This document shows positions 45,052 through 54,583 of a stretch of 61,287 nucleotides of DNA, in pieces (positions within the stretch are counted from its first letter, which is position 1; every line of letters begins with the position of its first letter). The stretch is from an uncultured Hyphomicrobiales bacterium. GTDB taxonomy: Bacteria; Pseudomonadota; Alphaproteobacteria; Rhizobiales; Beijerinckiaceae. The notes beneath the pieces are model-generated. The model was not told the DNA's origin. It did not search any database and was given only the letters and a program-made list of their open reading frames with translations. The stretch is from contig CAINNX010000151.1 of assembly GCA_903851305.1 (NCBI GenBank), forward strand, positions 1 through 61,287, written 5' to 3'. A program made the translations under genes and the position numbers.

Positions 45052-45154
45052 GCCAGTCTCCACATGCGGCACAAGAGAGTCCGCTACTGTCTATTTTGCG
45101 CTTGCTACCGCCTTCGGCGAGGGGACGCAAGAAGCGCGAGCAAAAGAGAAGATT

Positions 45155-45520
45155 TCACTCCCGCCCCAACCATGCGGCCAGATGCCGCCGATCCCGCTTG
45201 GTCGGCCGCCCCGCCCCCGCATCGCGCGCGGGTGCCTGATCGGGCTCAGCCTCGGGCGGCGGCGTCATATCCTCATAAAGGAGTTTGGCTTCTTCATAGG
45301 GGCCGCGGCGCTCGCCTGCCCCCAGCACTTTGAGCACCCGCACCTGACGCTCAAGTGAAATGGTGAGCACATCACCTACGCCCACCTGTTTGGCGGGCGC
45401 ATCCACTTTTTGCGCATTGAGGCGCACATGACCCTCGCTGACCAGCTTGCCCGCCAGCGTGCGGGTTTTCACCACACGGGCGAACCAGAGCCATTTATCG
45501 AGGCGCTGGCGCAAGCTCAC
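45155..45520 (-). CDS. S4-domain RNA-binding protein (HslR/Hsp15-like)
   Basis: This small protein of 121 residues has an N-terminal S4 domain: RLDKWLWFARVVKTRTLAGK, then LVSEGHVRLNAQKVDAPAKQ, as in Hsp15, which recognises stalled 50S subunits with attached tRNA. The C-terminus is basic and proline-rich. The start is GTG 45520. It lies 8 nt behind the helicase gene, so the two form an operon related to RNA or ribosome handling. Confidence 0.88.
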   Translation of the reverse strand: MSLRQRLDKWLWFARVVKTRTLAGKLVSEGHVRLNAQKVDAPAKQVGVGDVLTISLERQVRVLKVLGAGERRGPYEEAKLLYEDMTPPPEAEPDQAPARDAGAGRPTKRDRRHLAAWLGRE

Positions 45521-45528
45521 GGGCGCGA

Positions 45529-48500
45529 TCAGTCCTTTTTCTTGGCCTCAAGCTCGCCCTTGAGGGCCAGAAGCTTGGCAAAAGGCGAATTGGGGTCTGG
45601 CTGGCGCTCGCGGGGAGCGGGCTTTTCAGTCGAGGCAAAGGTGCGATCCCCACGGCGCTGATCATTGCGATCAGGGCGACCCTTGCCACCCTTGTGGGGC
45701 GGGCGACCGCCGCGATTGTCTGGACGATTGTCGCGACCCTCGTCTCCTTCACGACGGAAATTGGCAAATTTGGCGCGACGATCTTCGCGCTTTTGTCCTT
45801 CTGCACCATCGGCTGCGGGTCGGCCTTCAGCGGGCTTGCTGTCAGCGCGCGCAGGCGCAGGGCGACCTTTGCCACGCTCCTGACGCGGACCGCGACTGAC
45901 GCGATGCGGACGCCAGACTTCGATAAGTTCCGGTTCTGGCGCGACACTCGCATCAGCTTCGACAGCAGGTGCTTCAGCATTTATTTCGACAGCCGCCGCA
46001 GCAACAACCGGCTCGGTCTGCACAACTGGCGCCGCTTCAACCGGCGCTTCTTCGCTGGTTGCCTCGGGTGCAACTTCGCTCACAGGTTTGATCGGTTCGC
46101 GTGCGGCTTCCGCCACCAACGGCACTGTGATGGCAGGGCCAACGCGCTTGTCGCTCTGATAGCCAAGCGAACGAAGAATAGTTGAGAAGGCTTCGCCCGA
46201 ACAACCCGCCAGCGATGTCATCGCAACCGTGACAACAAAACCTTCTTGATCAGCCGCACCGGCTGGCGGTTCGCCCGCCGTCACACCCGGACGATAGGCA
46301 ATCGCTGGGCGAATGAGATCAGCAAGACGTTCCAAAATATCAACGCGCACGCAACGCTCGCCGCACACGCGGAAACCGGCAGCGCGATAAAAGCCCTTTG
46401 GCACAGTCTTGTCTGCAGCAAAGGAGGTGCGACCGGACGATGCCAGGTGCGGCACTTCTTCCGCACCCGAGACGCCTTCGACGCCGCCATGTTTCAGCGC
46501 CCAGAGTTGAGCCGCCATCGCACGCGGTGCGGGCTTCAGCAAAGCGGGCAGATAAATGTGGTAGGCGCCAAAGCGAATGCCGACTTTGCGCAAAGCTGCG
46601 CGACCATCCTGATCGAGGCCCTTCACTTCGTCAGCAACCTTGCCGCGCTCGAGCACGCCAAGTGATTCAGCCACCTGGAAAGCGATACCGCGACCGATGC
46701 CTTCAAGGCCTTCGCCAATTTCGAGATCCTGCAAAGGCCCAAGTAATTTTTTCACATGAGCCGAGAGCCACAGATCAAGCCGCGCTTGCACCATCTCGAG
46801 TGCAGGACCCGTGAGCTGTTCGTCGGCCAGAATGCGCACACGCGGTGAAAGCACATGATCGCCAGCGACCATTTTGCCAACTGCTTCACCAAGCCAGCGG
46901 ATCACGCCGTCATTGGCCAACACAAAGGCTTCGTCGACAGCTTCGTGGATGCGCTGGGCGCGCCCCTCGATTTCGCTGGCCAAAGCTTTTTGGGCGGCAG
47001 CATTGAGCGTGCGCGCCGCATCGCCATCAGCCTGCGGATCCGCGGTAAAACGGAAACCATGAAGTTGTCCGATATGCTGACCTTCGACCAGCACATCCCC
47101 ATTTGCGGTGATTTCCGCTTCCAGCATTGCATTCTCTCTCAAGCGGCGCATCAGAACGCTCGTTCTCCGGTCCACGAACCGTTGGGCGAGGCGCTCATGC
47201 AAAGCGTCCGAAAGACTGTCCTCTACCTGACGCGTGACGCCCTGCCAATGCTCTGGATCGCCTAACCAGTCCGGACGGTTGGAAATGTAGTTGAAGGTTC
47301 GCACCTGAGCGATCCTGGCGGAGAGGGCATCAATGTCCCCGTCCGTGCGGTTGAATGCCTGCAAATGCCGCGAAAACCAGTCATCGGGCACCCGCCCTGC
47401 CCGAACCACATAGCCAAACAGGGTCAAGACCAGCTCGGCATGGGCGGCAGGAGACAATTTTCGATAATCGGGGACCTGACAGGCCTCCCAGAGCCGCTGA
47501 ATATCGGCCCGGGTCTTGGTTTGCCGGCGCACATCGGCATCCCGCGACACCAGATCAAGGACCACCACATCATCGGCCAGAGGCGCGCGGGTGAGGCCAC
47601 GCTCATCCGGCAGGCGCTCCAGTGAGGCCTGTAAAGACTCGATGCTCGCAAAATCGAGCTGCGCATTGCGCCATTGAAACATCGTCAATGGATCAAAACG
47701 ATGCTGTTCCAGCAATCCGACCAGCTCTTCATCAAAAGGCGGGCAGCGGCCTGTCGTGCCAAAGGTGCCATCGCGAATGTGGCGGCCTGCGCGCCCCGCA
47801 ATCTGGGCCATTTCGGAGGGCGTCAGACGGCGATATTGCCAACCATCAAATTTGCGGTCGCCCGCAAAGGCGACATGATCGACATCGAGATTGAGCCCCA
47901 TGCCAATCGCATCTGTTGCGATGATGTAATCAACTTCGCCAGATTGATAGAGCGCGACTTGCGCATTGCGTGTGCGCGGGCTCAGCGCGCCCAGCACAAC
48001 CGCTGCCCCGCCACGCGTGCGGCGAATGAGTTCGGCAATGGCGTAAACCTCTTCGGCCGAAAAGGCGACAATGGCTGAGCGCGGCGGAAGGCGGCCCAAT
48101 TTACGCTGCCCTGAAAATGTCAATTGCGACAGGCGCGGACGCGTCACAATCGCCACACCGGGCAACAGGCGCTCCAGCAGGCCGCGTGCCGTTTCTGCGC
48201 CTAGCAGAAGCGTCTCTTCACGCCCGCGCCGATTGAGCAGACGGTCTGTGAAGACATGACCACGATCAAGATCCGCGCCCATTTGTACTTCATCAATCGC
48301 GACAAAGGCCACATCGAGATCGCGCGGCATGGCCTCAACGGTTGAAATCCAATAGCGCGGATTTTTGGGCTTGATCTTTTCTTCGCCCGTAATCAGCGCG
48401 ACATGTTCCGCTCCGATTTTCTCGACCACGCGATTATAAACTTCGCGCGCGAGCAGGCGCAGCGGCAGGCCGATGATGCCAGAAGAATATTGCAGCATCC

Positions 48501-48624
48501 GCTCAATGGAGAGATGCGTCTTGCCAGTATTGGTGGGGCCAAGCACAGCGGTGACGCGCGCCGCGCGTTCTGATGGCTTCAGCGCGGGGGCAAATTGCGG
48601 CTTCTGCGCGAAGGGAATGTTCAT
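45529..48624 (-). CDS. SUV3-like ATP-dependent RNA helicase with low-complexity tail
   Basis: This superfamily-2 helicase is related to mitochondrial SUV3. It has 1031 residues. Walker A is AVLGPTNTGKTH, motif II is AIDEVQMGADLDRG, and motif VI-like text is SEMAQIAGRAGRH; IIATDAIGMGLNLDVDHVAF lies between. The SUV3 C-terminal segment is LEQHRFDPLTMFQWRNAQLD. The last ~170 residues are Glu/Val/Ala-rich, then Arg/Gly/Asp-rich and probably disordered (RPDNRGGRPPHKGGKGR). ATG 48624 (MNIPFAQKP) is chosen; a GTG 33 nt earlier is possible. The S4 gene follows after 8 nt. Confidence 0.9.
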   Translation of the reverse strand: MNIPFAQKPQFAPALKPSERAARVTAVLGPTNTGKTHLSIERMLQYSSGIIGLPLRLLAREVYNRVVEKIGAEHVALITGEEKIKPKNPRYWISTVEAMPRDLDVAFVAIDEVQMGADLDRGHVFTDRLLNRRGREETLLLGAETARGLLERLLPGVAIVTRPRLSQLTFSGQRKLGRLPPRSAIVAFSAEEVYAIAELIRRTRGGAAVVLGALSPRTRNAQVALYQSGEVDYIIATDAIGMGLNLDVDHVAFAGDRKFDGWQYRRLTPSEMAQIAGRAGRHIRDGTFGTTGRCPPFDEELVGLLEQHRFDPLTMFQWRNAQLDFASIESLQASLERLPDERGLTRAPLADDVVVLDLVSRDADVRRQTKTRADIQRLWEACQVPDYRKLSPAAHAELVLTLFGYVVRAGRVPDDWFSRHLQAFNRTDGDIDALSARIAQVRTFNYISNRPDWLGDPEHWQGVTRQVEDSLSDALHERLAQRFVDRRTSVLMRRLRENAMLEAEITANGDVLVEGQHIGQLHGFRFTADPQADGDAARTLNAAAQKALASEIEGRAQRIHEAVDEAFVLANDGVIRWLGEAVGKMVAGDHVLSPRVRILADEQLTGPALEMVQARLDLWLSAHVKKLLGPLQDLEIGEGLEGIGRGIAFQVAESLGVLERGKVADEVKGLDQDGRAALRKVGIRFGAYHIYLPALLKPAPRAMAAQLWALKHGGVEGVSGAEEVPHLASSGRTSFAADKTVPKGFYRAAGFRVCGERCVRVDILERLADLIRPAIAYRPGVTAGEPPAGAADQEGFVVTVAMTSLAGCSGEAFSTILRSLGYQSDKRVGPAITVPLVAEAAREPIKPVSEVAPEATSEEAPVEAAPVVQTEPVVAAAAVEINAEAPAVEADASVAPEPELIEVWRPHRVSRGPRQERGKGRPAPARADSKPAEGRPAADGAEGQKREDRRAKFANFRREGDEGRDNRPDNRGGRPPHKGGKGRPDRNDQRRGDRTFASTEKPAPRERQPDPNSPFAKLLALKGELEAKKKD

Positions 48625-48850
48625 GTCAGTCAAGAAGCCTTGCAAAACCTGCTGCACGAACGAGACGCGAACGAAACGGGCCCGAATCGCTGACTCGTGA
48701 CGAGTCCTGATTTGTTCACCACCATATCTGGAAGTGTTGCGCGTGCGGCCACCAGATCTTGCAAAAACCGTTGAAAAGGCGGCCTTTCAACAACGCGCTT
48801 GCACAACGCCCTGCGGGACTCCTTTTATCAAGTCTGTCAAGTCATTGTCG

Positions 48851-48881
48851 GGGAGCTGTTTTGGTCAGGGAGCTGTTTTGG
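48851..48881. repeat. 17-bp tandem duplication at the DUF3108 gene stop
   Basis: GGGAGCTGTTTTGG occurs at 48851-48864 and 48868-48881, separated by TCA. That TCA is the reverse of the TGA stop of the DUF3108 gene, so the duplication itself created the present stop. Confidence 0.8.
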
Positions 48882-49686
48882 CAGCGGCTGAAAATTCTTC
48901 AGCTTCAATGGTGAGCGGACCGATCATGGTCGCCATGGCAATCTTGAAAGGCACCACAACCCGATTGGTGCCCACTGGTGCCAACCAGACCTCAATATCC
49001 TTATTCTGCGCCATGAATTGCACGGGCTTGCGATTGCGATGGCCGGCAATGGGCGTGTAGCGCACCGCACAAACGACCACCGGCCCGGCATAGCCCTTGG
49101 CCTTCACATTTTGAAGACCGGAATAGGTGAGCGAAACGTCAAAGCGGGTAAATCCGTCATAGACGGGGATGGTGCGGTTGCAGGCGGCCGGCCCCAGAAC
49201 CGGCTCGGAGCCGGTCACCGGCATGATCATGGCCGACAGCGGATCGACGATGTTGCGGGTATGGGCGTCGGTCAGCGGCACGCGCTCGGGCGAAGGATCT
49301 ATGGGGGGTGAAACATCCACCCCCTTCACGCTGCCCCCCGACATGGCAACCCGCACGGTGCGGGTCTCGCGACTATTGGCCGACGTATTGGCATAGGCGG
49401 AAGGAATGATCAGGCCACGCAGATATGCCCCACTGGCCACCGCCGCCCCCCGGGAGCTCGAGACCAGCGAGGCAATGCCCGTCAATTTGGCGTTGATGGA
49501 AATCTTATAGGTCTGACCTGCCACGTCCCCATCCAGGCTGGCCTGGCCCAGCGGCAGGCCGAGCAGCGTCACGCCATAGCGGCCATGGAAGGGCTCGGCC
49601 CGGGCAGGCAGGCTCGAGAGGGTCCCCAAACCCACGGCGAGGGGGAAGAGCAGGGGCAGGCGATATCTAGGCGTCATCATGTTCAC
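48865..49686 (-). CDS. DUF3108-domain exported protein
   Basis: This 273-residue protein has a signal peptide (about residues 1-30, ending LPARAEP). The mature part is beta-rich: FHGRYGVTLLGLPLGQASLD, YKISINAKLTGIASLVSSSR and CNRTIPVYDGFTRFDVSLTY are typical of DUF3108, a periplasmic family of unknown function. It is divergent from rpmB and upstream of the helicase by 240 bp. The C-terminus is altered by the 17-bp duplication: a single copy would read on through Arg-Gln to the next stop. ATG 49686 or the next Met-Met codons could start it. Confidence 0.85.
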   Translation of the reverse strand: MNMMTPRYRLPLLFPLAVGLGTLSSLPARAEPFHGRYGVTLLGLPLGQASLDGDVAGQTYKISINAKLTGIASLVSSSRGAAVASGAYLRGLIIPSAYANTSANSRETRTVRVAMSGGSVKGVDVSPPIDPSPERVPLTDAHTRNIVDPLSAMIMPVTGSEPVLGPAACNRTIPVYDGFTRFDVSLTYSGLQNVKAKGYAGPVVVCAVRYTPIAGHRNRKPVQFMAQNKDIEVWLAPVGTNRVVVPFKIAMATMIGPLTIEAEEFSAAAKTAP

Positions 49687-50024
49687 AGCGCGGGAGACCT
49701 GTTCGGGAGGCTTTGGATAACATTGATGAGCTGAAAATCCGACCCTTTCATGGCCTCAGCCCCCCTCTTCTCGCCTTGACGCCTTGGACCCATCCGACTA
49801 TACACCCCCGTCTGAATACACCGAGCGTTAGACCCCGGCTGAAGCCCTCAGGGCCTCCTGCCGCGCGTTCCCGGAAAGTTTAGCTCCTCTGCACACGGAG
49901 CCTTTTCGACGAAACGAGGTCTGAACTCACCTTGAGAAGCGGTCATTCGCGCAGGGCCTTAGGCTCTGACATGTCTGCGTAGCGTTTTGAAGCGGCTTGG
50001 AGCCGCGACAGGAAGGATATTGTT
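49687..50024. promoter_or_regulatory. Divergent intergenic region upstream of rpmB
   Basis: These 338 bp carry no credible gene. A hairpin, GCTCC (49883-49887) with GGAGC (49897-49901) followed by CTTTT, lies in the presumed rpmB leader. The rpmB ribosome site AGGAAGGA ends about 10 nt before the ATG. I cannot place promoter boxes with confidence. Confidence 0.45.
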
Positions 50025-50321
50025 ATGGCACGCCGTTGCGAGCTGAGCGGGAAAGCCGTTCTTTCAGGGAACCTGGTCAGCCACTCGAACCACAAGACCC
50101 GCACGCGTTTCTTGCCCAACCTGTGCAATGTCACGCTCATCTCCGATGCACTGAAGCGTTCAGTGCGCCTGCGCATCACAGCTGCAGCGCTGCGTTCGGT
50201 TGAACACCGTGGCGGTCTGGACGCTTTCCTCCTCAAGGCAAGCGACGACGAATTGTCGACAAACGCCCGCGCCCTGAAGCGCGAAATCCTCAAGAAGGCT
50301 GCAGCAGGCGCTGCCGCTTAA
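50025..50321 (+). CDS. rpmB: 50S ribosomal protein L28
   Basis: L28 is a component of the large ribosomal subunit. It has 98 residues, the length usual in alphaproteobacteria: [33 protein letters not shown] and [23 protein letters not shown] 50025 is preceded by AGGAAGGA. It stands alone, without rpmG next to it, and is closed by a terminator 21 nt later. Confidence 0.97.
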   Translation: MARRCELSGKAVLSGNLVSHSNHKTRTRFLPNLCNVTLISDALKRSVRLRITAAALRSVEHRGGLDAFLLKASDDELSTNARALKREILKKAAAGAAA

Positions 50322-50342
50322 TCTTCTTCTGGAAGAGACAAT

Positions 50343-50373
50343 AAAAAGCCCGGCAGTGATGCCGGGCTTTTTT
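50343..50373. terminator. Bidirectional terminator between rpmB and cobT
   Basis: GCCCGGCA/TGCCGGGC stem with a short GTGA loop, five As before and six Ts after. It serves rpmB on plus and cobT on minus. Confidence 0.92.
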
Positions 50374-50401
50374 GCTTGGGGCTCCCCACAATGGCAGCGC
50401 G

Positions 50402-52339
50402 TTATCGCGCCATTACTTTTTGTCGCTGCGGCGCAGCAGCTTTCATCATTTTCGGGGGCGCTACAGGTTCTGCATTTTCGGCAAAAAGCTCGGCGAGCTT
50501 TTCAGTCATTGCGCCGCCTAATTCTTCCGCATCCACAATCGTGACCGCGCGGCGATAATAGCGCGTCACATCATGACCAATACCAATGGCGATCAATTCG
50601 ACGGGTGAGCGCGTTTCGATCTCTTCGATGATCGAGCGCAAATGCTTTTCGAGATAATTGCCGTTGTTCACCGACAAAGTGGAATCATCCACCGGCGCAC
50701 CGTCCGAAATCATCATGAGAATACGGCGCTGTTCGCTGCGTGCGAGCAGGCGCTTATGCGCCCAGTCGAGTGCCTCGCCATCGATATTCTCTTTCAACAG
50801 ACCTTCGCGCATCATCAAGCCAAGATTGCGCCGCGCACGACGCCATGGCGCATCTGCCGCCTTGTAGACGATGTGGCGCAGATCGTTCAGGCGCCCGGGA
50901 GTGGCGGGCTTACCAGCCTGCAACCAAGCTTCGCGTGATTGTCCGCCCTTCCAGGCGCGTGTGGTGAAGCCGAGAATCTCGACCTTCACACCGCAACGCT
51001 CAAGCGTGCGCGCCAGAATATCCGCGCAGGTGGCCGCCACCGTGATCGGGCGTCCGCGCATGGAGCCAGAATTGTCGAGCAGCAATGTGACCACAGTGTC
51101 GCGGAAGTTCGTATCCTTCTCGCGCTTGAAGGAGAGCGGCTGCTGTGGATCCATAATAATACGCGACAGGCGCGCAGGATCGAGCGTGCCTTCTTCGAGG
51201 TCGAATTCCCACGAGCGGTTTTGTTGCGCCATCAAGCGGCGCTGCAGGCGATTGGCGAGGCGCGCAACAATTGGCGACATATGTTGCAATTGCTTATCGA
51301 GATAGGCGCGAAGGCGCTCCAGCTCTTCAGCATCGCACAGCTCTTCGGCGAGTATCATCTCGTCGAATTTATGGGTAAAGGCTTTGTACTCCAGCGCGCG
51401 CGCTGGCCCATCCCCATGCGTGGGTGGGCGACGGCTTTCGCGAGAATCGTCATCCTCGCCTTCACCATCTTCATCAATCATGTCACCGCTGGGCGATTCC
51501 GAGGCGTCCATTTCGCCTTCTTCGAGATCATCGGTCGACTCGTCGGTCTTTTCGACCTGCATCGACTCGCCTGATCCTTCCAGATCATCGCCTTCTGCGT
51601 CCTCCTGATCCTGTTTGTCTTCGTTCTCGTCGGCAGCGCCGTCCTGCTCAGCCTCTTCATTCTCATTCAGCGTCGACTCATCAATCATGTCGAGATTGGC
51701 GAGCAACTTTTGAATGGCACGGCCGAAGGCGAACTGGTTTTCAATCGAGGCATCAAGTTTGGCGAGCTCTTCGCCCGCCCGATCCTCAATAATAGGTCGC
51801 CAGAGATCAACAAGCTTTTGTGCGGATTTGGGCGGTGCCAAACCCGTCAGGCGCTCGCGCACCATCAAGGCCACAGCATCTTCCATCGGCGCGTCAGCGC
51901 GGTCCGTCACCTCTGCATAAGTGCCGCGATGATAACGGTCATCCAGCATGGCGGTGAGATTGGAGGCCACGCCCTGCATGCGACGCGATCCAATCGATTC
52001 CACACGCGCCTGCTCGACCGCCTCAAATACAGCACGCGCATTTTGCTGCTGCGGCAGAAGCTTCTTGTGCATGCGCTCGTCATGACAGGCGAGGCGCAAA
52101 GCCATAGCATCCGCGTGCCCGCGCACAATGGCCACTTCGCGCGCTGACAATTTGCGGGCGGGTTCCGGCAGGCGCGCTTTTGCACCATCGCCAGTGCCAA
52201 TCAACGAGGGGCGATCAGCCGCAAAAGTGACTTCAAGTTCCTGCGTGCCAGACATAGCGCGCATGCAGCCCGCCACCGCTCGCTTGAACGGTTCCTGCGG
52301 CGCATCGGCCTTGGTGGCGGGCTTGCGGTTGGATGTCAT
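50402..52339 (-). CDS. cobT: Cobaltochelatase subunit CobT
   Basis: CobT is one of two chaperone-like subunits of the aerobic CobN-CobS-CobT complex that inserts cobalt into hydrogenobyrinate a,c-diamide. It has 645 residues: a helical N-terminal region, a strongly acidic linker (about 225-310, rich in Asp/Glu), and a C-terminal VWA domain with the MIDAS motif DNSGSMRG at residue 422. cobS is directly upstream with a 27-nt gap. cobN is not in the window. In some Rhizobiales genomes CobS/CobT are present beside bolA as here. Confidence 0.95.
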   Translation of the reverse strand: MTSNRKPATKADAPQEPFKRAVAGCMRAMSGTQELEVTFAADRPSLIGTGDGAKARLPEPARKLSAREVAIVRGHADAMALRLACHDERMHKKLLPQQQNARAVFEAVEQARVESIGSRRMQGVASNLTAMLDDRYHRGTYAEVTDRADAPMEDAVALMVRERLTGLAPPKSAQKLVDLWRPIIEDRAGEELAKLDASIENQFAFGRAIQKLLANLDMIDESTLNENEEAEQDGAADENEDKQDQEDAEGDDLEGSGESMQVEKTDESTDDLEEGEMDASESPSGDMIDEDGEGEDDDSRESRRPPTHGDGPARALEYKAFTHKFDEMILAEELCDAEELERLRAYLDKQLQHMSPIVARLANRLQRRLMAQQNRSWEFDLEEGTLDPARLSRIIMDPQQPLSFKREKDTNFRDTVVTLLLDNSGSMRGRPITVAATCADILARTLERCGVKVEILGFTTRAWKGGQSREAWLQAGKPATPGRLNDLRHIVYKAADAPWRRARRNLGLMMREGLLKENIDGEALDWAHKRLLARSEQRRILMMISDGAPVDDSTLSVNNGNYLEKHLRSIIEEIETRSPVELIAIGIGHDVTRYYRRAVTIVDAEELGGAMTEKLAELFAENAEPVAPPKMMKAAAPQRQKVMAR

Positions 52340-52366
52340 TCTTTCACTCGTGCTCGCAAGCTCTCG

Positions 52367-53353
52367 TCAGCTCATCACCACATTCACAGCGCTTTCGGGC
52401 AATTCCTGACCGAAGCAGCGCTGATAGAATTCCGCTACAAGTGTGCGCTCAAGCTCGTCACATTTGTTGAGGAAGGTGAGACGGAAGGCAAAGCCGACAT
52501 CCTTGAAGATATCCGCATTTTCCGACCAGGTGATCACGGTGCGCGGGCTCATGACGGTCGACAGATCGCCAGCCATGAACGCGTTGCGGGTGAGATCGGC
52601 CACACGCACCATCTTGTTGACGATGTCGCGGCCTTCCTTGCCCTTTTTGTAATGCGGCGACTTGGCGAGGACGATGTCCACTTCCTTGTCATGGGGCAGA
52701 TAGTTCAGCGTCGTGACAATGGACCAGCGATCCATCTGCGCCTGATTGATCTGCTGCGTGCCATGGTAGAGGCCAGACGTATCACCCAGGCCCACCGTGT
52801 TGGCGGTAGCAAACAGGCGGAAAGCTGCATGGGGGCGAATGACGCGGCTCTGATCAAGAAGCGTCAGGCGGCCAGAGGCTTCCAGAATACGCTGAATGAC
52901 AAACATCACATCCGGACGGCCGGCGTCATATTCGTCGAAGACAAGCGCGATGTTGCGCTGATAGGCCCAAGGCAAAATGCCGTCGCGGAACTCCGTCACC
53001 TGCTTGCCATCTTGCAGCACGATTGCATCTTTGCCGATGAGATCGATACGCGAAACATGGCTGTCGAGATTGATACGCACAGACGGCCAGTTGAGGCGCG
53101 CAGCGACCTGTTCGATATGGGTCGACTTGCCGGTGCCGTGATAGCCAGTGACGATGACGCGGCGATTATGCGCAAAGCCTGCGAGAATGGCCAAGGTCGT
53201 GTCGCGATCGAAGAGATATTCCTTGTCGAGTTCAGGAACATGCTCGCTGGTCGCGGAGAAGGCTGGCACCTCCATGTCGGAATCGATTCCGAAGAGCTCG
53301 CGCACCTTAACCTTGGTGTCGGGCATGGCGAGGGACGTATCTGTCGTTTGCAT
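52367..53353 (-). CDS. cobS: Cobaltochelatase subunit CobS (AAA+ ATPase)
   Basis: CobS is the AAA+ motor of cobaltochelatase. In its 328 residues Walker A is [15 protein letters not shown], Walker [14 protein letters not shown], and sensor text [18 protein letters not shown]. The frame extends back to 53449, but GGAGG immediately before the tandem ATG codons at 53356 and 53353 shows the true start; 53353 has the better spacing. It lies between the J-domain protein and cobT on one strand. Confidence 0.95.
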   Translation of the reverse strand: MQTTDTSLAMPDTKVKVRELFGIDSDMEVPAFSATSEHVPELDKEYLFDRDTTLAILAGFAHNRRVIVTGYHGTGKSTHIEQVAARLNWPSVRINLDSHVSRIDLIGKDAIVLQDGKQVTEFRDGILPWAYQRNIALVFDEYDAGRPDVMFVIQRILEASGRLTLLDQSRVIRPHAAFRLFATANTVGLGDTSGLYHGTQQINQAQMDRWSIVTTLNYLPHDKEVDIVLAKSPHYKKGKEGRDIVNKMVRVADLTRNAFMAGDLSTVMSPRTVITWSENADIFKDVGFAFRLTFLNKCDELERTLVAEFYQRCFGQELPESAVNVVMS

Positions 53354-53453
53354 CATACCTCCGTGCCCGCGAGCCACCGGGCGCGCGGGGTAAGCTTGGG
53401 CCAAAGGGCCAGGCGCCACAGGACCGATCAGGTCTGCGGCCGTGACCAAGCTC

Positions 53454-54044
53454 TCAGGCGAGCTTGGTCGATTTCAAAAAATTATAGGCCTGGATGATCT
53501 CACGCAGGCGGTCTTCCAGCGACCGGTCGCCGCCATTAGCGTCGGGGTGCAGCCTTTTGACCAACTCCTTGTAGCGCGCCTTGATTGATTCCGCATCAGC
53601 CGTTTCATCGAGTCCCAACGTATTCAGGGCCTTCATAGCGGCCAGCCCATAGCGGGGGCGCTTGGGCGCTTCCTGCCCCTTGCGGTAGCGAAACATACCC
53701 AAGGGGTCAGAAAAGCCCTCCGGATCGAGCCCCTCCTCGCGGTGGCCCTTACCCGCCCGATTGACGCCCATGGACCAGGTCGGGCGGTGCCCGACGATGT
53801 CATCCTTCTGATATTTGGCGACATCATCGTCGCTCATGCCCCGGAAGTAATTGTAGGTGGCATTGTATTCGCGCACATGGGTCAGGCAAAAACAGAAATA
53901 TTGTCCCTCCCATAGCCGGCCTTTGGGGGCACGGTGTTCGCCCGGCAAGTCACAGCCCGGATGGTCGCAGCTCCGCTCAGCGGGGCCGGGCTGCGGCTCC
54001 TTCTTCATGCGGATGCGTTTGAAAATTGGCGAATTCAGATCCAT
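53454..54044 (-). CDS. J-domain (DnaJ-like) protein upstream of cobS
   Basis: This 196-residue protein has its J domain at the C-terminus (about 133-196: [20 protein letters not shown], then [12 protein letters not shown] with the HPD motif). The N-terminal part has a [20 protein letters not shown] segment and [20 protein letters not shown], possibly a metal site. This J-protein type precedes cobS in many alphaproteobacteria, as I recall, and may serve cobaltochelatase assembly through DnaK; that is inference. The frame is open to 54446 but the extra part is antisense to bolA. ATG 54044 is the chosen start. Confidence 0.86.
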   Translation of the reverse strand: MDLNSPIFKRIRMKKEPQPGPAERSCDHPGCDLPGEHRAPKGRLWEGQYFCFCLTHVREYNATYNYFRGMSDDDVAKYQKDDIVGHRPTWSMGVNRAGKGHREEGLDPEGFSDPLGMFRYRKGQEAPKRPRYGLAAMKALNTLGLDETADAESIKARYKELVKRLHPDANGGDRSLEDRLREIIQAYNFLKSTKLA

Positions 54045-54188
54045 TTGGCAGACATTATGGGGGCGACGCGCCTCCGGCAAGGCGGCGCGGCCTGTTGACG
54101 CTGGCCAGAGCCACAATGCCCTGGCCGTGATGTGGTAGGAACACACGACACCAGCCTTCGGCCGGACCTGTGAAGAGTGATAAACACC

Positions 54189-54485
54189 ATGAACCAGAAT
54201 CAGCCCAGCGTTAAGGACACAATCGCCAGCAAGCTCGAAAAGGCGCTGTCCCCCCTCCTGCTGGAGGTGATCGACGAATCGGCCCAGCACGCTGGGCATA
54301 TGATGCATCCGGGCGGGGTTGAGCCACGCGGTGAAACCCATTTCCGCATCAAAGTGGTCTCGGCAGCCTTTGCTGGCAAAAGTCGCCTTGAGCGCCATCG
54401 CATCCTCAATGCTCTGGCTGATGCGGAGCTGAAGGCGGGCGTCCATGCGCTGGCCATCGAAGCCAAAGCGCCGGGTGAAGTCTGA
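54189..54485 (+). CDS. bolA: BolA-family protein
   Basis: This 98-residue BolA/IbaG-like protein has the class II KH-like fold: SPLLLEVIDESAQHAGHM, ETHFRIKVVSAAFAGKSRLE and RHRILNALADAELKAGVHAL. BolA proteins pair with monothiol glutaredoxins in Fe-S and iron homeostasis. ATG 54189 is preferred to the GTG at 54177. It is divergent from the J-protein/cobS/cobT genes; an adjacent bolA is common in relatives. Confidence 0.93.
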   Translation: MNQNQPSVKDTIASKLEKALSPLLLEVIDESAQHAGHMMHPGGVEPRGETHFRIKVVSAAFAGKSRLERHRILNALADAELKAGVHALAIEAKAPGEV

Positions 54486-54583
54486 GCGGGCTCAAGAAAG
54501 CCTGTTCGCAGCACTGGATATCGGCGCGCGTTTGTCGCAATTTGTGAATCGTGAACCGCACGTAAAACTGCATACGGAACCGG

